64,000 bases of DNA from Plantago elongata (GCA_036897095.1 JAYMSP010000020.1:55176-119175), one strand, 5' to 3'; positions 35,939-49,729 are shown, counted from the stretch's first letter. The notes: generated by a model from the letters alone, not told the origin. Translations and numbers: made by a program.

Positions 35939-38900
35939 TTTTGTACCCCATACTACTCCCTTATAGGCACGAATTAGGTTGACTCCCGTTTATTTTTTGT
36001 TTTCTGAACATGTATGACGTAACCTATGAGCATGCATATGACTTTTGGTGTGAGTGGGTGAGACATTTCACTCGAAACGCCTACTTGGTATAATATACAT
36101 GTCTGGCTGCTTTTTTGGGTCTGAAATTTACGTAAGAAGAGCTTAATTTTAGTGCTATTCCTTCATTTACTGTCTTCTTTTCTACTGACAGGATCTTGAA
36201 TGAACTGAAGGCTTTATTATTACCATTGAATCACTTGCCCAGGTGTTGCTGTGCATAGTCTAATTACAGTCAGTTTTCACCATGTGACTTTTATCTTATT
36301 GTGGTGGTGGCGCCAGTTTTCTGCCGTCTATGGTTTGCATTTTTGAACCACTGCTCTTTAAACGACCTTAGTGATCATTCTGCTCAACCATATTATATTT
36401 GGAAGTCATGTATTTTGGCGCAATAGATGTTTGTATACCTGTGTTATAGTTTATTTACACTGGATGTATCAGTTTGTAGTTGGAGTTAAGTATTTGACAT
36501 TTAATCTGATCTTTGACCTCTTCTGAAACTGTCAACTTGAAAATATTTGGTTTGAGTTGTTATTTGTTAAGATCACCTGTAAATTGTGACTGTATAGTTG
36601 TGTCATCAGGCAAGGTCTAGTCAACCATGGTTCATGGTTGTTGGCAGACACTTCGAAGTCTATCCCTGATTTGAAAGAGTATATTGCGAATTCATACCTC
36701 GGTGTTTGCAACTAGAAATTTTTGTTCTGATGTGCGTCTATGCTGCAGTTAATGTTTGAAACGGTCTATCCTGGTGGTTTTGTATGATGGTTGATCTGTA
36801 TAATACATTGCCTGGTCCGCATTTTAGTGCAGTAGATAAGATGCATTTCAAAGCACAAGCAGCCCAAAACTGTCGCACGAATGTGTGTTCAATTGTAGTC
36901 TTCTTGAGTTTTTGGTATGATAGCAAATCTTGAGCAGTTGATCTTCTATCTACGAAAGTCTTCAATGGGTCTTTGAAAATTAAAATTACATGCTCTTGAA
37001 ATCTAATACTTCTGTAAGTTATTAACACTGTCCATTAGGGACCATGATACTATTTAAGTATTTAAGTGCATTGTTTAATGGTGTCATGTGCTTGTTAATG
37101 AAGATCAAAACTTACCAACACCTACCCCTTCGACCAAAGAAACTACAGAAAGAAAAATCGAGTTATTCATAAGTAACAAGTATTAAACCAAACAACTAGG
37201 GGGCTAAATGGGATTAAAATCGATCCATTTGGCTCGATATCAATCAGCTCCTAAAACATCGGTTTGACTAATCATCTTGTATGACTCAAGTTGGTCACTC
37301 AATGAAAGCAGAACGGAGTTAATCCTAACTATAGTTGAAAGCAGGTCGCATTATTGTGACATGCATTCATCCTACAAAATTTCCGATTAGGTTCTAGCAT
37401 GGTCACTTCCCTATTTCAGTTTGTTATAAGCATTAATAAGAATTATGAGCAGTACCGTACGTAATTAGCACATGTTAGCACATCTTTCGAAGTCGGTATT
37501 TAGTCATAGCCTATTTTACGTGGATTTTTTCCAATGCCACCTGCAACAGAAGTTCTCAAACTGTTATTATTGGAACAAAAAGGTCCATCAATCACATTCC
37601 AAGTCAAAATTAATCCATTTTTTTCATTGTGTAATTCTCAGTACATCACCTTTGTGCTTTTCTAATTTCTTACTTTTTTAATCCAGTTATGACTCTTCGG
37701 TATTTTTCTACAATCTCGATTTTAACTAATATAATCTTCATTTAATTGATATATGCATCAATAGTTTACTGTAATTTTCATTTGATTGATGTAATTAATA
37801 TTTAGCATTGAAAATTTTACTATTACATTACAATTTAAGATTAATCCTGATCAAAGCTGATTTTATAAAGTTAAACTGAAATTGAAAAGTTAAAACTTCA
37901 CAGCTTTTTCAGAATGGAGGGAGTATAAGAACTTATAAAGTTATAAAATTCAAATATAATTTCTTTTATAACTCAAGTTAAACTCAATTATTATTTATTA
38001 ATTATTTTTTATTTAATTTACTGTTTTAATTATTTTATTTAATATTTTAACTTTATACCAACCAACTTAGGTGGTATCCCAATCAAAACTCCATGAAGAA
38101 ACCTACAAGTGACTTCATATGGGTACTTATAATATCTGAAAAAAGACAATAATGATGATCTTTCTCCAATATGGGGAAATATCCCAAATGGACGTTAACC
38201 TGTCAAATGATTCCACGAATTAAATTTGTGTGCTGCACTGCACATGTCAAACATTGCCTCCTAGCTACTCCCAAGTCATACAACAACGCCTATATTTCAA
38301 TGTCACAATTCTCTACGCGTTCGCTTTCCATTTTCTTGACTAAATCATTAACCTAAACCATTTCTTCAAGCAAAAACGGCTAATTACTGTTCGTTACGTA
38401 GACAATTTCACATATTTAAGTACGAATTAGTATTCGTAACAGGTGAATACCCACGTGCTATTTTTATCATTTTTTAATTTTAAATTCATTCAATTAAAAA
38501 TGTACAAATTTAAAATTTTATCATTTTCTCATTACTATTTGCTAAGTTCTATGAAAAAATATATTAAAACTCAAGAAATACTTCACGATGTTTTGAATAT
38601 GTAAATGCAAAATTCCTATTATTAGTATACGGTTTTTTAGCCTATAAATAAGAAAGTGGTGAAAAAACTACTTTTTGGGATGCATAACTACTTTGAATTA
38701 TTTGATTAGCATTATATAAATTTCACTGAATCCGTTACGATTATAACTTAAGCTTCTAAAAATTTATATTTTTGTGAGATCTGCCCCAAAGATTTATATC
38801 CTTGCATTACACGAATACTAGTACATATATAAAAGAGGAAATTCAAACATTTTTATAAATTGAAATGCAAAATTTACAAACACTTTTTACGGGATAAAAT

Positions 38901-39912
38901 GGACGAATTACAACCTCAAAATGTTGAGATCACTTCGGCTATATTTATACTTTTATTTGTCTGAGCAAAATTGAATTTAATTATATATATTTTATAATAT
39001 AAAATATAACTAATTAAATTTAAAAATTAATAATTTTTCAGGTATAATTTTAATACTGGAGTTCATACTTTGGTGTCAAAAGAATTACTTCTTTCCCTGA
39101 TCATATTCTCCATTCGTTCACACAATTGTAGTGATATGGTGTACATACATGCATACCTAAATGAAATAATATACTCTCGGGAATGTGGGTCATGTAATTT
39201 GGCACACAACCTTTTGACTAAAACAAAACTTGGCTCACAACTTTGGAAACGATGCTATTTGTCCCAATAACAAATTATCCGCCAATTGTATTTATGTGAG
39301 CTCATGCTGTGTTGTTCCGAACAAAAGCTACGATTCCCAAATGCCAGTTTGCCAAATGACATGAATACATGATTGCGAAATCTCCAATGTGGGTCATCTC
39401 ATTCTCCTCCTCCAACATTAGAAATTATTACTTCATATGCCCATCGGCCCATCTAAATGTAATCAGTTCCATTAAAATTGAAATTAAAATGTTCAAAGTG
39501 AAATACATTTTCATTTATATACATAACCTCTATAATGATATTTATTTTAACGACACGTTTTAAACGCACATATATTTTTCTATCTCAAACTCATTCTTTA
39601 TCACATACTACAATTTTTTTTAAAACGGGTAAAATTAAATTATTTTATTATTACTTAGATAGAGGGAGTATAGTTTATTTATATACAACTTTTAAGAAAA
39701 ATATATGTATTTTCATAAAAGTATGTGGTTAAAAATGAATTAAAAATATTAATTGAATGTTAAAGTATACTGTAGTAAATAAAATTTTGTTCGTCCTCAT
39801 ATAAGTGGATAAAATAATATGTGATTAAAAAAAGACTGTAGGTGTAATTAATCTTTATAAATGGATACTTTAATGGAACGTCGAAATCGGAAAGTTATGG
39901 AGTATTATTAAA
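35939..39912. other. Msp1 3' flank and long AT-rich intergenic region
   Basis: The first few hundred bases are probably 3'UTR. The rest has no supported gene. Short end-like motifs GGAGGGAGTATAA (37915) and GAGGGAGTATAG (39661) resemble Stowaway/Tc1-mariner MITE termini, but I could not pair them with left ends. ORFs at 36738-37028 (-), 37472-37681, 38171-38356 and 39070-39732 lack domains. Confidence 0.45.
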
Positions 39913-40180
39913 GTAACAACCCGGCCTATGCGGGCTAAGCCCTGACCTTTTGACTAGCGTTGTTACTTATGGACATCTATCTAGGTGATATGCTGGTCTT
40001 ACTATACCAATACAAGTCTTTTTTCCGCGTACTTTGACCTTACTCGTTTGAGAATTATGAGTCTTCTCAGTTGATCACCTATCCTAGAATTGATCCAGTG
40101 CAATCACACTTATCCCTTGAGCTTTTGTAGATGAATTTTTAAAAAGAAAAGTGGACCTTGCTAACATGAGTAGCGTTTAC
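39913..40180 (-). mobile_element. Cassandra-like (5S-derived) TRIM LTR copy, antisense
   Basis: Read on the minus strand this starts TGTAAACGCTACTCATG (40180 downward) and ends GGCCGGGTTGTTAC (39913). It contains AGGATAGGTGATC (40085-40073), resembling the C box of 5S rRNA, preceded by GATAAGTGTGATTG resembling the 5S A box. It aligns collinearly with the copy at 55664-55973, for example both carry CTACTCAT then AAGGT(C/A)CACTTTT. Its 5' end appears shorter. Cassandra elements are non-autonomous LTR retrotransposons carrying a 5S promoter in the LTR. Confidence 0.65.
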
Positions 40181-40564
40181 AATAAATATATAATTAATTA
40201 AGTATTGTGTGAGTTTTACAATTTAAGAAATAATCTGATTTGTTTTCTTCTTTGGCGATCTTCTCGTAAGTCATACTAATCTCCTATAAATTCGAAAATT
40301 GCAAATTGTATCAACACAAAAGAGCAAAACAAAAACAAAAGCACAGAGAGATTTGACACAATTATTCCAAATTCCAACCTAAAATTCCCTGACCCTTTAT
40401 ATAACAAAAAGAAACACCCAAAATATTCTTCCTTCGATTTACACCGATGAAAAGTAGGCCTTTTTTCTACGAATCATCATCTTCTCTTCTTCATCATCAT
40501 CATCGACAATTCACCTGTTCAAACCTGAGATGATGCCTCACAAGAATCCTCCTCTCTCCCATTA

Positions 40565-40589
40565 ACACACACACACACACACACACACA
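40565..40589 (+). repeat. (CA)n microsatellite in the leader of the BCS1-like gene
   Basis: About 12 CA units lie some 50 bp upstream of the ATG at 40641. A short CTA run (ACTCCTACTACTACTACTCC) follows directly before the ATG. Confidence 0.9.
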
Positions 40590-40640
40590 ACCCCTTTAAT
40601 TGATTAGTCATCATTTACTCCTACTACTACTACTCCCACC

Positions 40641-42113
40641 ATGTTTCTTGCAAATCTCACTTTACTGATTTTCGCAATTATATTGCTCTTCTTCTCTCTC
40701 AAATTCCTCTCCAGAACAGGCCTCATCTATTCCCTCAAGAAACAATGGCTCTCACTGCTGGAAAACTGCTACGTCTACCAGTTCTACAAGGTCCCCAAAT
40801 TCAACGACAACATGCAGGAGAATCAGCTTTATCGTAAGGTATACGCCTACCTCAATTCCCTCCCCTCAATCGACGGTTCCGATTGCGCAAACCTCTTCTC
40901 CGGCGGCCCCAAATCGGCCGAAATCAATATCACCCTCGACGAGAATCAACCGATCCTCGACAAATTCCTCGGCGCACGAGTCCACTGGAAGATCGAGAAC
41001 CGTGACCAAACTGATCGTGTGAAATCGCTTGTTCTCAAGATCAAAAAGGAGGATAAACGAAGAATTCTGGTACCGTACTTGCAGCATATCCACCATGTTT
41101 TCGATGAAATCGAACAGAAGCGAAAGGAGGTGCGATTGTTCGTCAACATAGAGAACGAGGTCCAGAGATACGGAAAATGGAGATCGACTCCGTTCACACA
41201 TCCAGCCACAATGGACACGATCGTGATGGATCCGGATCTGAAAACTCGAATTAAATCCGATTTAGAAACCTTTTCCAAGTCCAGGCAATACTATCACCGA
41301 TTAGGCCGTGTTTGGAAGAGAAGCTATCTGCTATACGGCTCAGCTGGTACAGGTAAGTCCACTTTCATCGCTTCCATGGCCAAATTCCTCGGATACGATA
41401 TTTACGAAATTAACCTTCACAAAGTCGAAAACGACTCCGATCTCCAGTACCTTCTTCTCCAAACCACAAACAAGTCCCTGCTCGTCGTAGAAGATCTCGA
41501 CCGGTACTTCCATGGCAAAAATTCAACGGCTGTGAGCTCATCTGGTATTCTCAATTTCATGGACGGATTGTTCTCTTGCTGTGGAGAAGAAAGGGTCATG
41601 GTTTTTACTGTCAACAGTAAAGAGCATATTGATGCAGATATTTTACGGCCTGGTCGAATTGACGTGCATATTAACTTTCCGTTATGTGATTTCACGGCGT
41701 TTAAGACGCTGGCGAGTAGTCATTTGGGGTTGAAGGATCATAAGCTGTTTCCGCAAGTGGAGGAGATTTTTCAGACGGGTGCGAGTTTGAGTCCAGCGGA
41801 GATTTGTGAACTTATGATTTCGAACCGGAGTTCGCCGAGCCGAGCACTGAAAACGGTTATTACGGCGTTGCAGGGGAATTTGGCGAGCCGGGTTGGGAGA
41901 CGGTTGACCGGGTCAGGGTCGAGTAGGGTTGCGGATGAGTCGGGCGAAATCGGGTTGAAAGAAGGGCAGGGTGTGAATGGGATACATCCGATTAAGGAGA
42001 TCAAGAGTTTTTATGGGTTTTTAAGGGCGAAAAGTAGTAGGAAGGCTTCTATTGACTTTGATGCCAATGAGAGGGAGAATTTGGGCTTGACTACACATGG
42101 GAGTTTAGGTTAG
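40641..42113 (+). CDS. BCS1-like AAA ATPase (490 aa, intronless)
   Basis: A single-exon gene of the plant AAA-ATPase (OM66/BCS1-like) family, in length and sequence closest in my memory to Arabidopsis At2g46620. An N-terminal hydrophobic anchor (residues 4-22) precedes the AAA-associated region (~25-180). The AAA core has Walker A GSAGTGKST (233-241), Walker B LLVVEDLD (280-287) and an FTVNSKEHID sensor segment (~321-330). Then come the arginine motif LRPGRIDVHINFP (~335-347) and a C-terminal small domain through LSPAEICELMISN. Family members are membrane-anchored in mitochondria or the endomembrane and respond to stress; the exact location and substrate here are unknown. The core motifs look intact. 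It is unrelated in type to the Msp1-like ATPase 5 kb upstream, so the two are not a tandem pair. Confidence 0.93.
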   Translation: MFLANLTLLIFAIILLFFSLKFLSRTGLIYSLKKQWLSLLENCYVYQFYKVPKFNDNMQENQLYRKVYAYLNSLPSIDGSDCANLFSGGPKSAEINITLDENQPILDKFLGARVHWKIENRDQTDRVKSLVLKIKKEDKRRILVPYLQHIHHVFDEIEQKRKEVRLFVNIENEVQRYGKWRSTPFTHPATMDTIVMDPDLKTRIKSDLETFSKSRQYYHRLGRVWKRSYLLYGSAGTGKSTFIASMAKFLGYDIYEINLHKVENDSDLQYLLLQTTNKSLLVVEDLDRYFHGKNSTAVSSSGILNFMDGLFSCCGEERVMVFTVNSKEHIDADILRPGRIDVHINFPLCDFTAFKTLASSHLGLKDHKLFPQVEEIFQTGASLSPAEICELMISNRSSPSRALKTVITALQGNLASRVGRRLTGSGSSRVADESGEIGLKEGQGVNGIHPIKEIKSFYGFLRAKSSRKASIDFDANERENLGLTTHGSLG

Positions 42114-42479
42114 GTTAGCATAAGGATTCTAAATTGAAATCCTGATTTGTATACTGTTTTTTCTTTACTCATTTCATTCAAGAAGATTTCATGTTAGGTA
42201 TTTATTTATGATGTAGAAAACTTTAGCATAATGTTTAAGATGTAGAGGACTGATTTTGTAGATGTGCTTTTTCTTGTATTTGTTTTAGAATTGGTAAAAC
42301 AAATTTAGATGATTTTGTATACAATGAAAACATTTATGATCGTCAGTAAATATCAAGTCTCTTAACAAACAATTTCTAAATAACTCATTTATAAATAAAT
42401 CCATGTGTTAATAAAATTATCAATATTATTAATTAAAATACACATATTCATCACACACAAAATTATTTGCCTTAATTCT

Positions 42480-45400
42480 CTCTCTACACGTCAATTCCCT
42501 CCGTTGATCGATTTGCCCTCTCCTTCCGATGCGACGCGCGCGTGGCCGACCCATAAAGAAGGTGGCGATGCCGTCTATCTCTGCGTTAGTTGTTGAACGT
42601 AACATGGATCGATCACAATCACCGGTAACTGATGCGATTAATTAGGGAAGATGGAAGAACTTTGGTTTCTCGGGTTGTTGACTCGCAGGTAGGTGGGGAT
42701 TTGGGTGGTCCTGGTGCGCGGATGATTTTGCCGGCGCCCGTCGATGCCATGGTGAATCATGCTCCACAGGATCGTCCGGTGAGCCCGATAGGGAGTCAAT
42801 TGAATCAAATTTTACCGTAAGTTGCCTGGAGCAATTGACGGAAAAATCGAACTTTTGGATAATCTGGTAATAGAACCTTCCTCCCCTAAGCTTTGGACTG
42901 ATATTATAAGTGGGAACATGGTACCTTCTCGGGGTTTAACAATTCAATATACTGCTCCGGTTATTGTGAATGGTGACATAGAAATCTCGATTGATGAAGT
43001 TGATGTTGTTTATGAGATGGAATTTTGGGAATACAGTATTATCATGTATGTTCTGGGTGGTGAATTAATTATGAACATTGTGAAGCAGTATATGACTAAA
43101 TTTTGGAACTTCATCACATTACCGGAAATTTTCTATAATGAGGAAGGATATTTCATTCTCAAGTTTCGTATGGTTGCTGATAGGGACACTGTGATGACTA
43201 AGGGACCATATACTATCTTCAACTTGACTATGTTTATAAGGGAATGGACAAGGGGATTTTCCTTGAAAGATGATATGCTATGAACCCTTCCGATATGGGT
43301 TAAACTACCAAAGCTACCATTACACTTATGGGGTGAGTCGAGCTTGGGTAAGATTGGTAGTGCTCTGGGAAAATCACTTTTTACTGATGAGTGTACTGCT
43401 CACTTACTCTGTATATCATATGCACATTTACTTGTTGAGGTGGATATCACCAAGAAAATGCAGGACAATATTAAGATAAATGATGACAAAGGCAACATAC
43501 TCACTCAAGCGGTTGAGAATGGATGAAAACCGTTATTTTGTGAGAAATGCCAAAGAGTAGGCCATTGTGTCGTCTGAAATCAAAGGAGGTGCTGAGGAGG
43601 CGAAGAGGGCAGGATTGGCAGGTTGTGGCTGACAAACGACCTACCTAAATAGCCCCACATGCTACTCATATCCAACCATCGAGCCCTAGGATGATGGTGT
43701 CAGTCTGCACTCCGACTCGAGATACTAATGTTGCATCCACTAGTGCATCTGCAGATGTTTGACATATTGTGGATCACCGGAGCAATGTCAAGGGTGAGGA
43801 ACCTATGACTAGGCAGCCTAGTATGTAGATGAACTTGGATAGTATTGTGTACCAGAATGGTTTTAAGTCACTACGGGATGTGAATGGTCCCGTGGTGCTT
43901 CAAGACAAGGTCTCATGATTATTGCCTGGATTGTTAGGGGGTGTAATAAGATAGCTAAGATAAATGAGATTGGCTCCCGTCTCCGAGATTTCATGCTTGT
44001 AGCTATCCTTGTAGAAACTAGAGTTAATTAAGAAAAAAGCAAAAACAATCTTGATTGTTTAGGTGGGAATTGGAGTTATCTTGATAATTATGATTACCAT
44101 GCCAATGGTAGGGTTTGGGTTCTTTGGGATTCGAGTAAAGTAACCATCCAAGTAGTGAACCGAGATGCACTATTCATTCATTGTCGGCTTTTGGGTATTG
44201 ATGGCACTCTCATCACCTGGCTCACTGCGATCTATGCTCTAAATCTTCTGGAGGATCGTAGAAGACTATGGGGTAAACTGGAGGCATTACGACCTCAAAA
44301 TTCTGACAGATGGATGCTAATGAGGGACTTTAATAATGTACTCTCGCCGAATGATAGGGTTGGAGGATCGATGGTGCATCCGAGTGAATATATGGATTTG
44401 GCTAATATAATGGAAAGAGTTGAACTTTTTGAAGTTGATAGTATTGGTGATCACTTCACGTGGCATAATAGGCATTATGTGGATCCGGTTTATTCCAGGA
44501 TAGATCGTGTTTTGGGAAACATGCCTTGGTTGCAAGCTTTTAGTCACCTTCAAGTGGATATTTTTTATGCTGGTGTGCCGGACCATGCTTTACTACGACT
44601 TAATTTATTTGACACACCACGAGTGCTGGGTAAGCTCTTTCGGTTTATCAATAATGTCGTAGATGTGCCAGGCTTTCTTGGTACTGTTCGTCAAGTGTGG
44701 GCTGCCAACATAAATGGTGACTGTATGCAGAGGCGAAGGGAGGGGGGTGCAGATGGGTGCGGCTGCACCCCCCCCAACTTTTTTTTTTACTATATATGCA
44801 GTACTTTTGGACTTTTCTGTATTTTGCAACCCAGCCCAATAAGGCAATTTTAGTACTGTTTCCAATATCATTCATATTCCTTTCTTGCACAAAAAAGAAG
44901 AAGAGGTAGCTCTTTGCAACCTGCAAGTCTGCAACTTTCTTGGACTTTGATAATTTGGACTTTCAATTTCTTCTTACAAGTAAAGGTAAGGTTGTGTATA
45001 TTCATTATTTTTATTTTTTGTTTGAACTTAGCTATTGTATGTAATTCATTATGTAATATTAACATACACGAAGTTCTTTTCTCCAGATTTAAATTGTTGA
45101 GTCATTGATCTGGAACACCTGGGATAAAGCAACTTGAGACTACTAATTTAAAGTTCTTTAAAGAATACTGCTAATTGAAGCAGGATTAATCATGTGTAAA
45201 CGAAACATGGACATTCGTCGTTTTCTCAAGCCACTTAGCACTCAATCGGAAGCAACTAATACTCAAAATAAAAGTTCCAGCTAATTCTCAGAATAATGAA
45301 GTTCCAGCTAGTACTAATAACCAAACTCCAGCCAGTACTAGTAATCAAAATTCTACAGTAAGTGTTAATCACCATGAAGCTGAAATCAGGAATGTAAGCT

Positions 45401-48400
45401 CTCCTCCAAGAAAAGTTTCGAGAATTAATATAGAACGAAGCAATGTTCATGTCAAACGAGATCCAGTGAAGCGTAAGATGATATGGGAATATCCATCAAA
45501 TGAAAAAGATGCAGTATGTAGAGCTTATATGAGGCTTGGGCCTTATCAAGTCCCTCGACCAAACTCTAGAGACTATATTGATAAATATGACATAAATTTT
45601 CTTAGCTCGTGCCAGTTGGTTGGAATATTCTCCTATGACAAATGTAGCATATTGTCTTCCTTGCTTTCTCTTTGCAAAACCTCCCATAGTTTGTGGAGCG
45701 AATACATTTTCTAAGACGGGGTTTAGATCATGGAGAAAAGTGAACGAAGGGAAAAATTGTCCTCTCTTAATACATGGCAAAAGTTCATTTGTGAAGAAAT
45801 TGATGATGCCAAATTTTGCATTATTGTTGATGAATCTCGAGTCGAATAAAAAATGGAGCAAATGGCTATAGTTCTACGTTTTGTTGATAAGAATGGTTTT
45901 CTTAAAGAGAGATTTTGACATAGTTCATATCACCGAAACTAAAGCATCTACTCTGAAGAATGCAATAATTGAAGTCCTTTCTCACCACAATCTCAATGTG
46001 CAAAATATTAGAGGCCAATGATATGATGGGGCAAGTAACATGAGGGGAGAATGGAATGCTCTGCAAGCTCTTTTCTTTAATGAGTGTCCATTTGATTACT
46101 ACATTCATTGTTTTGCCCATAGGCTGCAACTCATAGTAGTATCTACTGCAAAAAGTGTCATGTCAATTGAACATTTTTTCTCACACTTTAATGAAATCAT
46201 CACAGCTGTTGATTCTTCTTCAAAGCGCCATGATCAGCTACATATCGCTCGCGCAATTGAAATCTCAGAGTTAATAGAAAATGATGAACTTGAGACTGGA
46301 AGAGGTAAAAAGCAGGTTGGCAATCTGCAATGCCCAGGTGATACTAGATGGAGCTCTCATTTCAAATCCCTTCAGAGTTTACTCGACATGTACGACAGTG
46401 TTAGTTCGGTATTAAAGGAAATCATGAACGATGGAAGTAGTCTACCTTCTAAAGTTAAAGCTGCGGCTGATAGAGCTTATGATTTCATTTTCATGATGTC
46501 ATTCGAGTTTGTGTCAAGTGTTGTCCAAGAATAGGAAGTCAACAACTTATTATCTTGTTGATAGGTTGATTCGACTCATCTTAACTCTCCCTGTGTCTAC
46601 AACAACATCGGAACCTGCATTTTCGGGCATGAAAATTGTGAAGACAAGGTTGTGCAATAAGATGGAAGATGACTTTCTATCCAGAACATTGTTGATGTAT
46701 ATTGAGAAGAAAATAGCTCAAGGATTTGACACCGATTCAATTATTGATGAATGTGATCGCATGAAAAAAAAAAAAAGACGATCTCAATTTAGGATGCACA
46801 AGTGAGAATAGCTTTTTTAGATTTTTGATTTCATATAATAGGACTTATTCTTTTTATATATTATTCGGGATTATATATTTTGAAACATCAAAATGTTTAA
46901 GTTGAATATTTATTAAGTTAATATTTTATATAGAATGTAACCCGACGCGGTTAGTGTTATTTGCACTTATATATACTCAAGCTCCCTCACCCCTTCAAAT
47001 TCTATAACATAGTTTGCCCCCTCAAATGAAAAATCCTACCTTCGCCCCTGACGGTATGTATGTATGTAGTTTGGAGGAAGCCTCGGGTTTTGCAGCCTGC
47101 CATTCGCCAATTGCAGCGGGAGTTCGCTGGCTTAAAGACCTTGATAGACACTGCCCACACCCATTTGCAGGCTGCAAATGCTGCCGTGGCAGGGGATCAG
47201 ATGAACTCTGAGCTCATTGACAATGTGAAACAGTGTACGATGGAATTGATGCGGCGTTATGATGTGGAAGAGTCTATTTTACAACAACGTGCTAAGATTG
47301 ATTGGATCTGGTTGGGAGATGGGAATAATTCATACTTCCATACTACTCTCAAATAAAAGAACCGAAATATTGGTATGAGCTGCCTTCATCTAGGGGATGG
47401 TACAATTGCTTCGGTTCAACATGACATGGAGCTTGAGGTATTGGATTTTTACAACAAACTGGTCGGAAGTAAGGCCTAGGTACTGGAAGTTGTCGATGTA
47501 TGTGTTATGGGGGATGGTCCGCAGTTGTCCCGTCCCCAGGCCGCTATGCTTATTAGACTGGTCACTCGAGTTGAGACTCGGACAACACTTCATGCAATTA
47601 GTGATCTTAAGGCTCTGGTATATGATGGATTTAATGCTCGTTGTTTTAAAGCCTCGTGGAGTGTTATTGAATCTGATGTTGTCCGAGCAGTTCATGAATG
47701 TTTTGAGTATGGACGCATGTATAAGCCTGTCAACTGTAGTATTGTGATTATGATTCCTAAGATAGTTGATGCAAGATTGGTTAAAGATTTTCGTCCTATA
47801 TCTTGTTGTACCACTCTCTACAAGATTATTTCGAAAATTCTCACTACACGACTGAGTGGTATTTTATCCAGTCTTGTGCATGAGAGCCAGGCTGCTTTCA
47901 CACCAGGGCAACATATCCATAACCACATCCTTCTGGCTTATGAACTTCTGTGGGGTTATAACAGGAAGAATGAGACTCCTAAGTGTATGATGCAAATGGA
48001 TCTTCAGAAGGCTTATGATACAATGGAGTGGAGTGCTTTGGAGAGTATCTTGGTTGAATTGGGGTTTCCTTCACAATTCATTCGATGGATCATTATCTGC
48101 ATCACTACAGTTTCGTATCGATACATGATCAATGGCATACCCTCGCAGAGTTTGCAAGCAAAGCATGGGCTTCGACAATGTGATCCCATCTCCCCTTTAT
48201 TATTTCTTCTAGTAATGAAATACTTATATAGGACTTTGCAGAGCTTACTGCTGATTCTAGACTTCAACTTCCATTCTAAATGTGAAAGATTGAATATTAT
48301 TAACCTGAGTTTTGGGGATGATCTCCTGTTGTTCTCTACAGGTGACTTGGGTTCGGTGCATCTCCTAATGGCAATGTTAAACAAGTTTTCCAGGGCTACG

Positions 48401-49729
48401 GGGTTTGTAGTCAATCCAACTAAGTGTAATATCTTTTTTGGTGCGGTTGAAGAGGAAGAAAAGGCACATATTCGGCTGCTCACGAGTTATAATGAAGGGA
48501 GCTTCCCGTTCCGTTAATTGGGAGTTCCTTTTATGAGCAAGAAGCTCAGCGTGGCACAGTGTCAACCGTTGATTGATAAAATCGTTGCCAGAATTCGGCA
48601 TTGGAGTGTGAAACTTCTCAGCTATGTTGGTCGAGTTCAATTGATACGTAGTGTATTATTTGATGTAGTGAACTACTGGCTTCAATGTTTTCCACATTCG
48701 AAAGGGGTCCTTCAGAAAGTGGAAGCTATTTGTTGATCGTTTTTGTGGTCTAACAGTGAGAGTATCACGAGGAAGGCCCCAGTCGCCTGGAAGATTGTTT
48801 GTTGGCTAAAGCTAGTGGAGGGCTACAAATTATTGCACTACAGGAATGGAGTACTGCATGCTTACTGAAGCTGCTTTGGAATTTACCACGAAGTTATGTG
48901 GTAAGCAGGACAATCTCAGGGTAAAGTGGATTCACGCTTATTATATACCAAAATAATTGATGCTCATAGCGGTTGTTCCCCGTTCGAGTTCTTGAATTCT
49001 TAAAGGTATACTTGAGTGCCGGCCTTTAACCATCAACAACCAATGCTGGATGGTAATGACGAGTCTCGCTATGTTCAGAACAGGTCGTATGCATCATGAA
49101 TTACGCGAGCCCGGATTGATGGTGCCGTGGAGGGGGCTGCTCTGCCGAAATGTTGCACGACCATGGGCCCAATTCATTTTATGTATGACATGTTATCGGC
49201 GGCTGATGACTAAAGATAGACTTGTCTGGTTTGTTCTCCTGGATTCTGTTGTATGTTGTTTTTGTGACCAAGACGAGACCATTGCACAGTTGATGTTCGG
49301 TTGCAGCGTTACTCGTACGATATGGCAGCAAGTACTAATCTGGTTACGTATTCCGCATACCCCGTGTGACAGGAATGTGAAATTGACTTGGATCATTGCG
49401 AAATCAAGAGGCAAGGGTTGGAGAGCAAAATTGATCAAATTGGCATCTACGACTGTCTATGAAACTTAATTTTTTTGTAATGAGTACTGCTTTGATAGCA
49501 TCAGTGGCACACCAAATAGTGATAGAGTTATTCGTAAGATCATGTATACTGTTATTTATCGAGCATGGAGCGTCCCGGTGCTAAACCACCATGTAGGATT
49601 TTGATGTCAGATTAGTTTATTATATTTTCCCTTGGTCATGACGATTAGGCTGGATCATTGTTGATCGCCTCATGCCTTGTATTGTATTTTGAGGTAATAT
49701 ATATATTCGCATTTCAAAAAAATAAAAAA
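42480..49729 (+). mobile_element. Decayed L1-type LINE, interrupted by a hAT element
   Basis: In order on the plus strand the following occur. First is a DUF4283-type ORF1 (42822-43530) with FWNFITLPEIFYNEEGYFI and LPLHLWGESSLGKIG. A CCHC-knuckle remnant (FCEKCQRVGHC, ~43540) follows, then an endonuclease part (43920-44727) with DRWMLMRDFNNVLSPNDRVGG-like text and SRIDRVLGN. The 2.3-kb hAT interrupts here. After it the ORF2 resumes with WIWLGDGNNSYFHTTLK (~47330). The reverse transcriptase (47507-48517) has DFRPISCCTTLYKIISK, HGLRQCDPISPLLFLL and FGDDLLLFS, where the usual FADD has Gly for Ala. A zinc-binding C-terminus (49050-49469) precedes a terminal A-rich tract near 49715-49729. Many stops and frameshifts show it is dead. 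The 5' limit is approximate. CATATTC occurs on both sides (42443, 49732) as a weak target-duplication candidate. Confidence 0.88.
44728..47050 (+). mobile_element. hAT transposon (TTF-zinc-finger type), decayed, nested in the LINE
   Basis: The ends are CAGAGGCGAAGGGAGG (44728) and, reverse-complemented, CAGGGGCGAAGGTAGG (from 47050). Flanking octamers are ACTGTATG (44720-44727) and ACGGTATG (47051-47058), an 8-bp hAT target duplication with one change. Inside, broken plus-strand frames from about 45192 give MCKRNMDIRRFLKPL. A TTF-type zinc-finger stretch follows (VAYCLPCFLFAKPP, 45640). Then come DDAKFCIIVDESR (~45805), a segment with HCFAHRLQLIVVSTAKS (46110) and CPGDTRWSSHFKSLQSLL (46330). 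The last part is the hAT dimerisation region, PVSTTTSEPAFSGMKIVKTRL (in two parts, 46590-46655). Stops and apparent internal deletions mean that it cannot move by itself. Confidence 0.9.

Noticed and set aside
40641-42113. Tandem relationship between the two AAA ATPase genes
   Set aside because: One is Msp1/ATAD1 type with five exons, the other BCS1-like and intronless; they belong to different AAA subfamilies.
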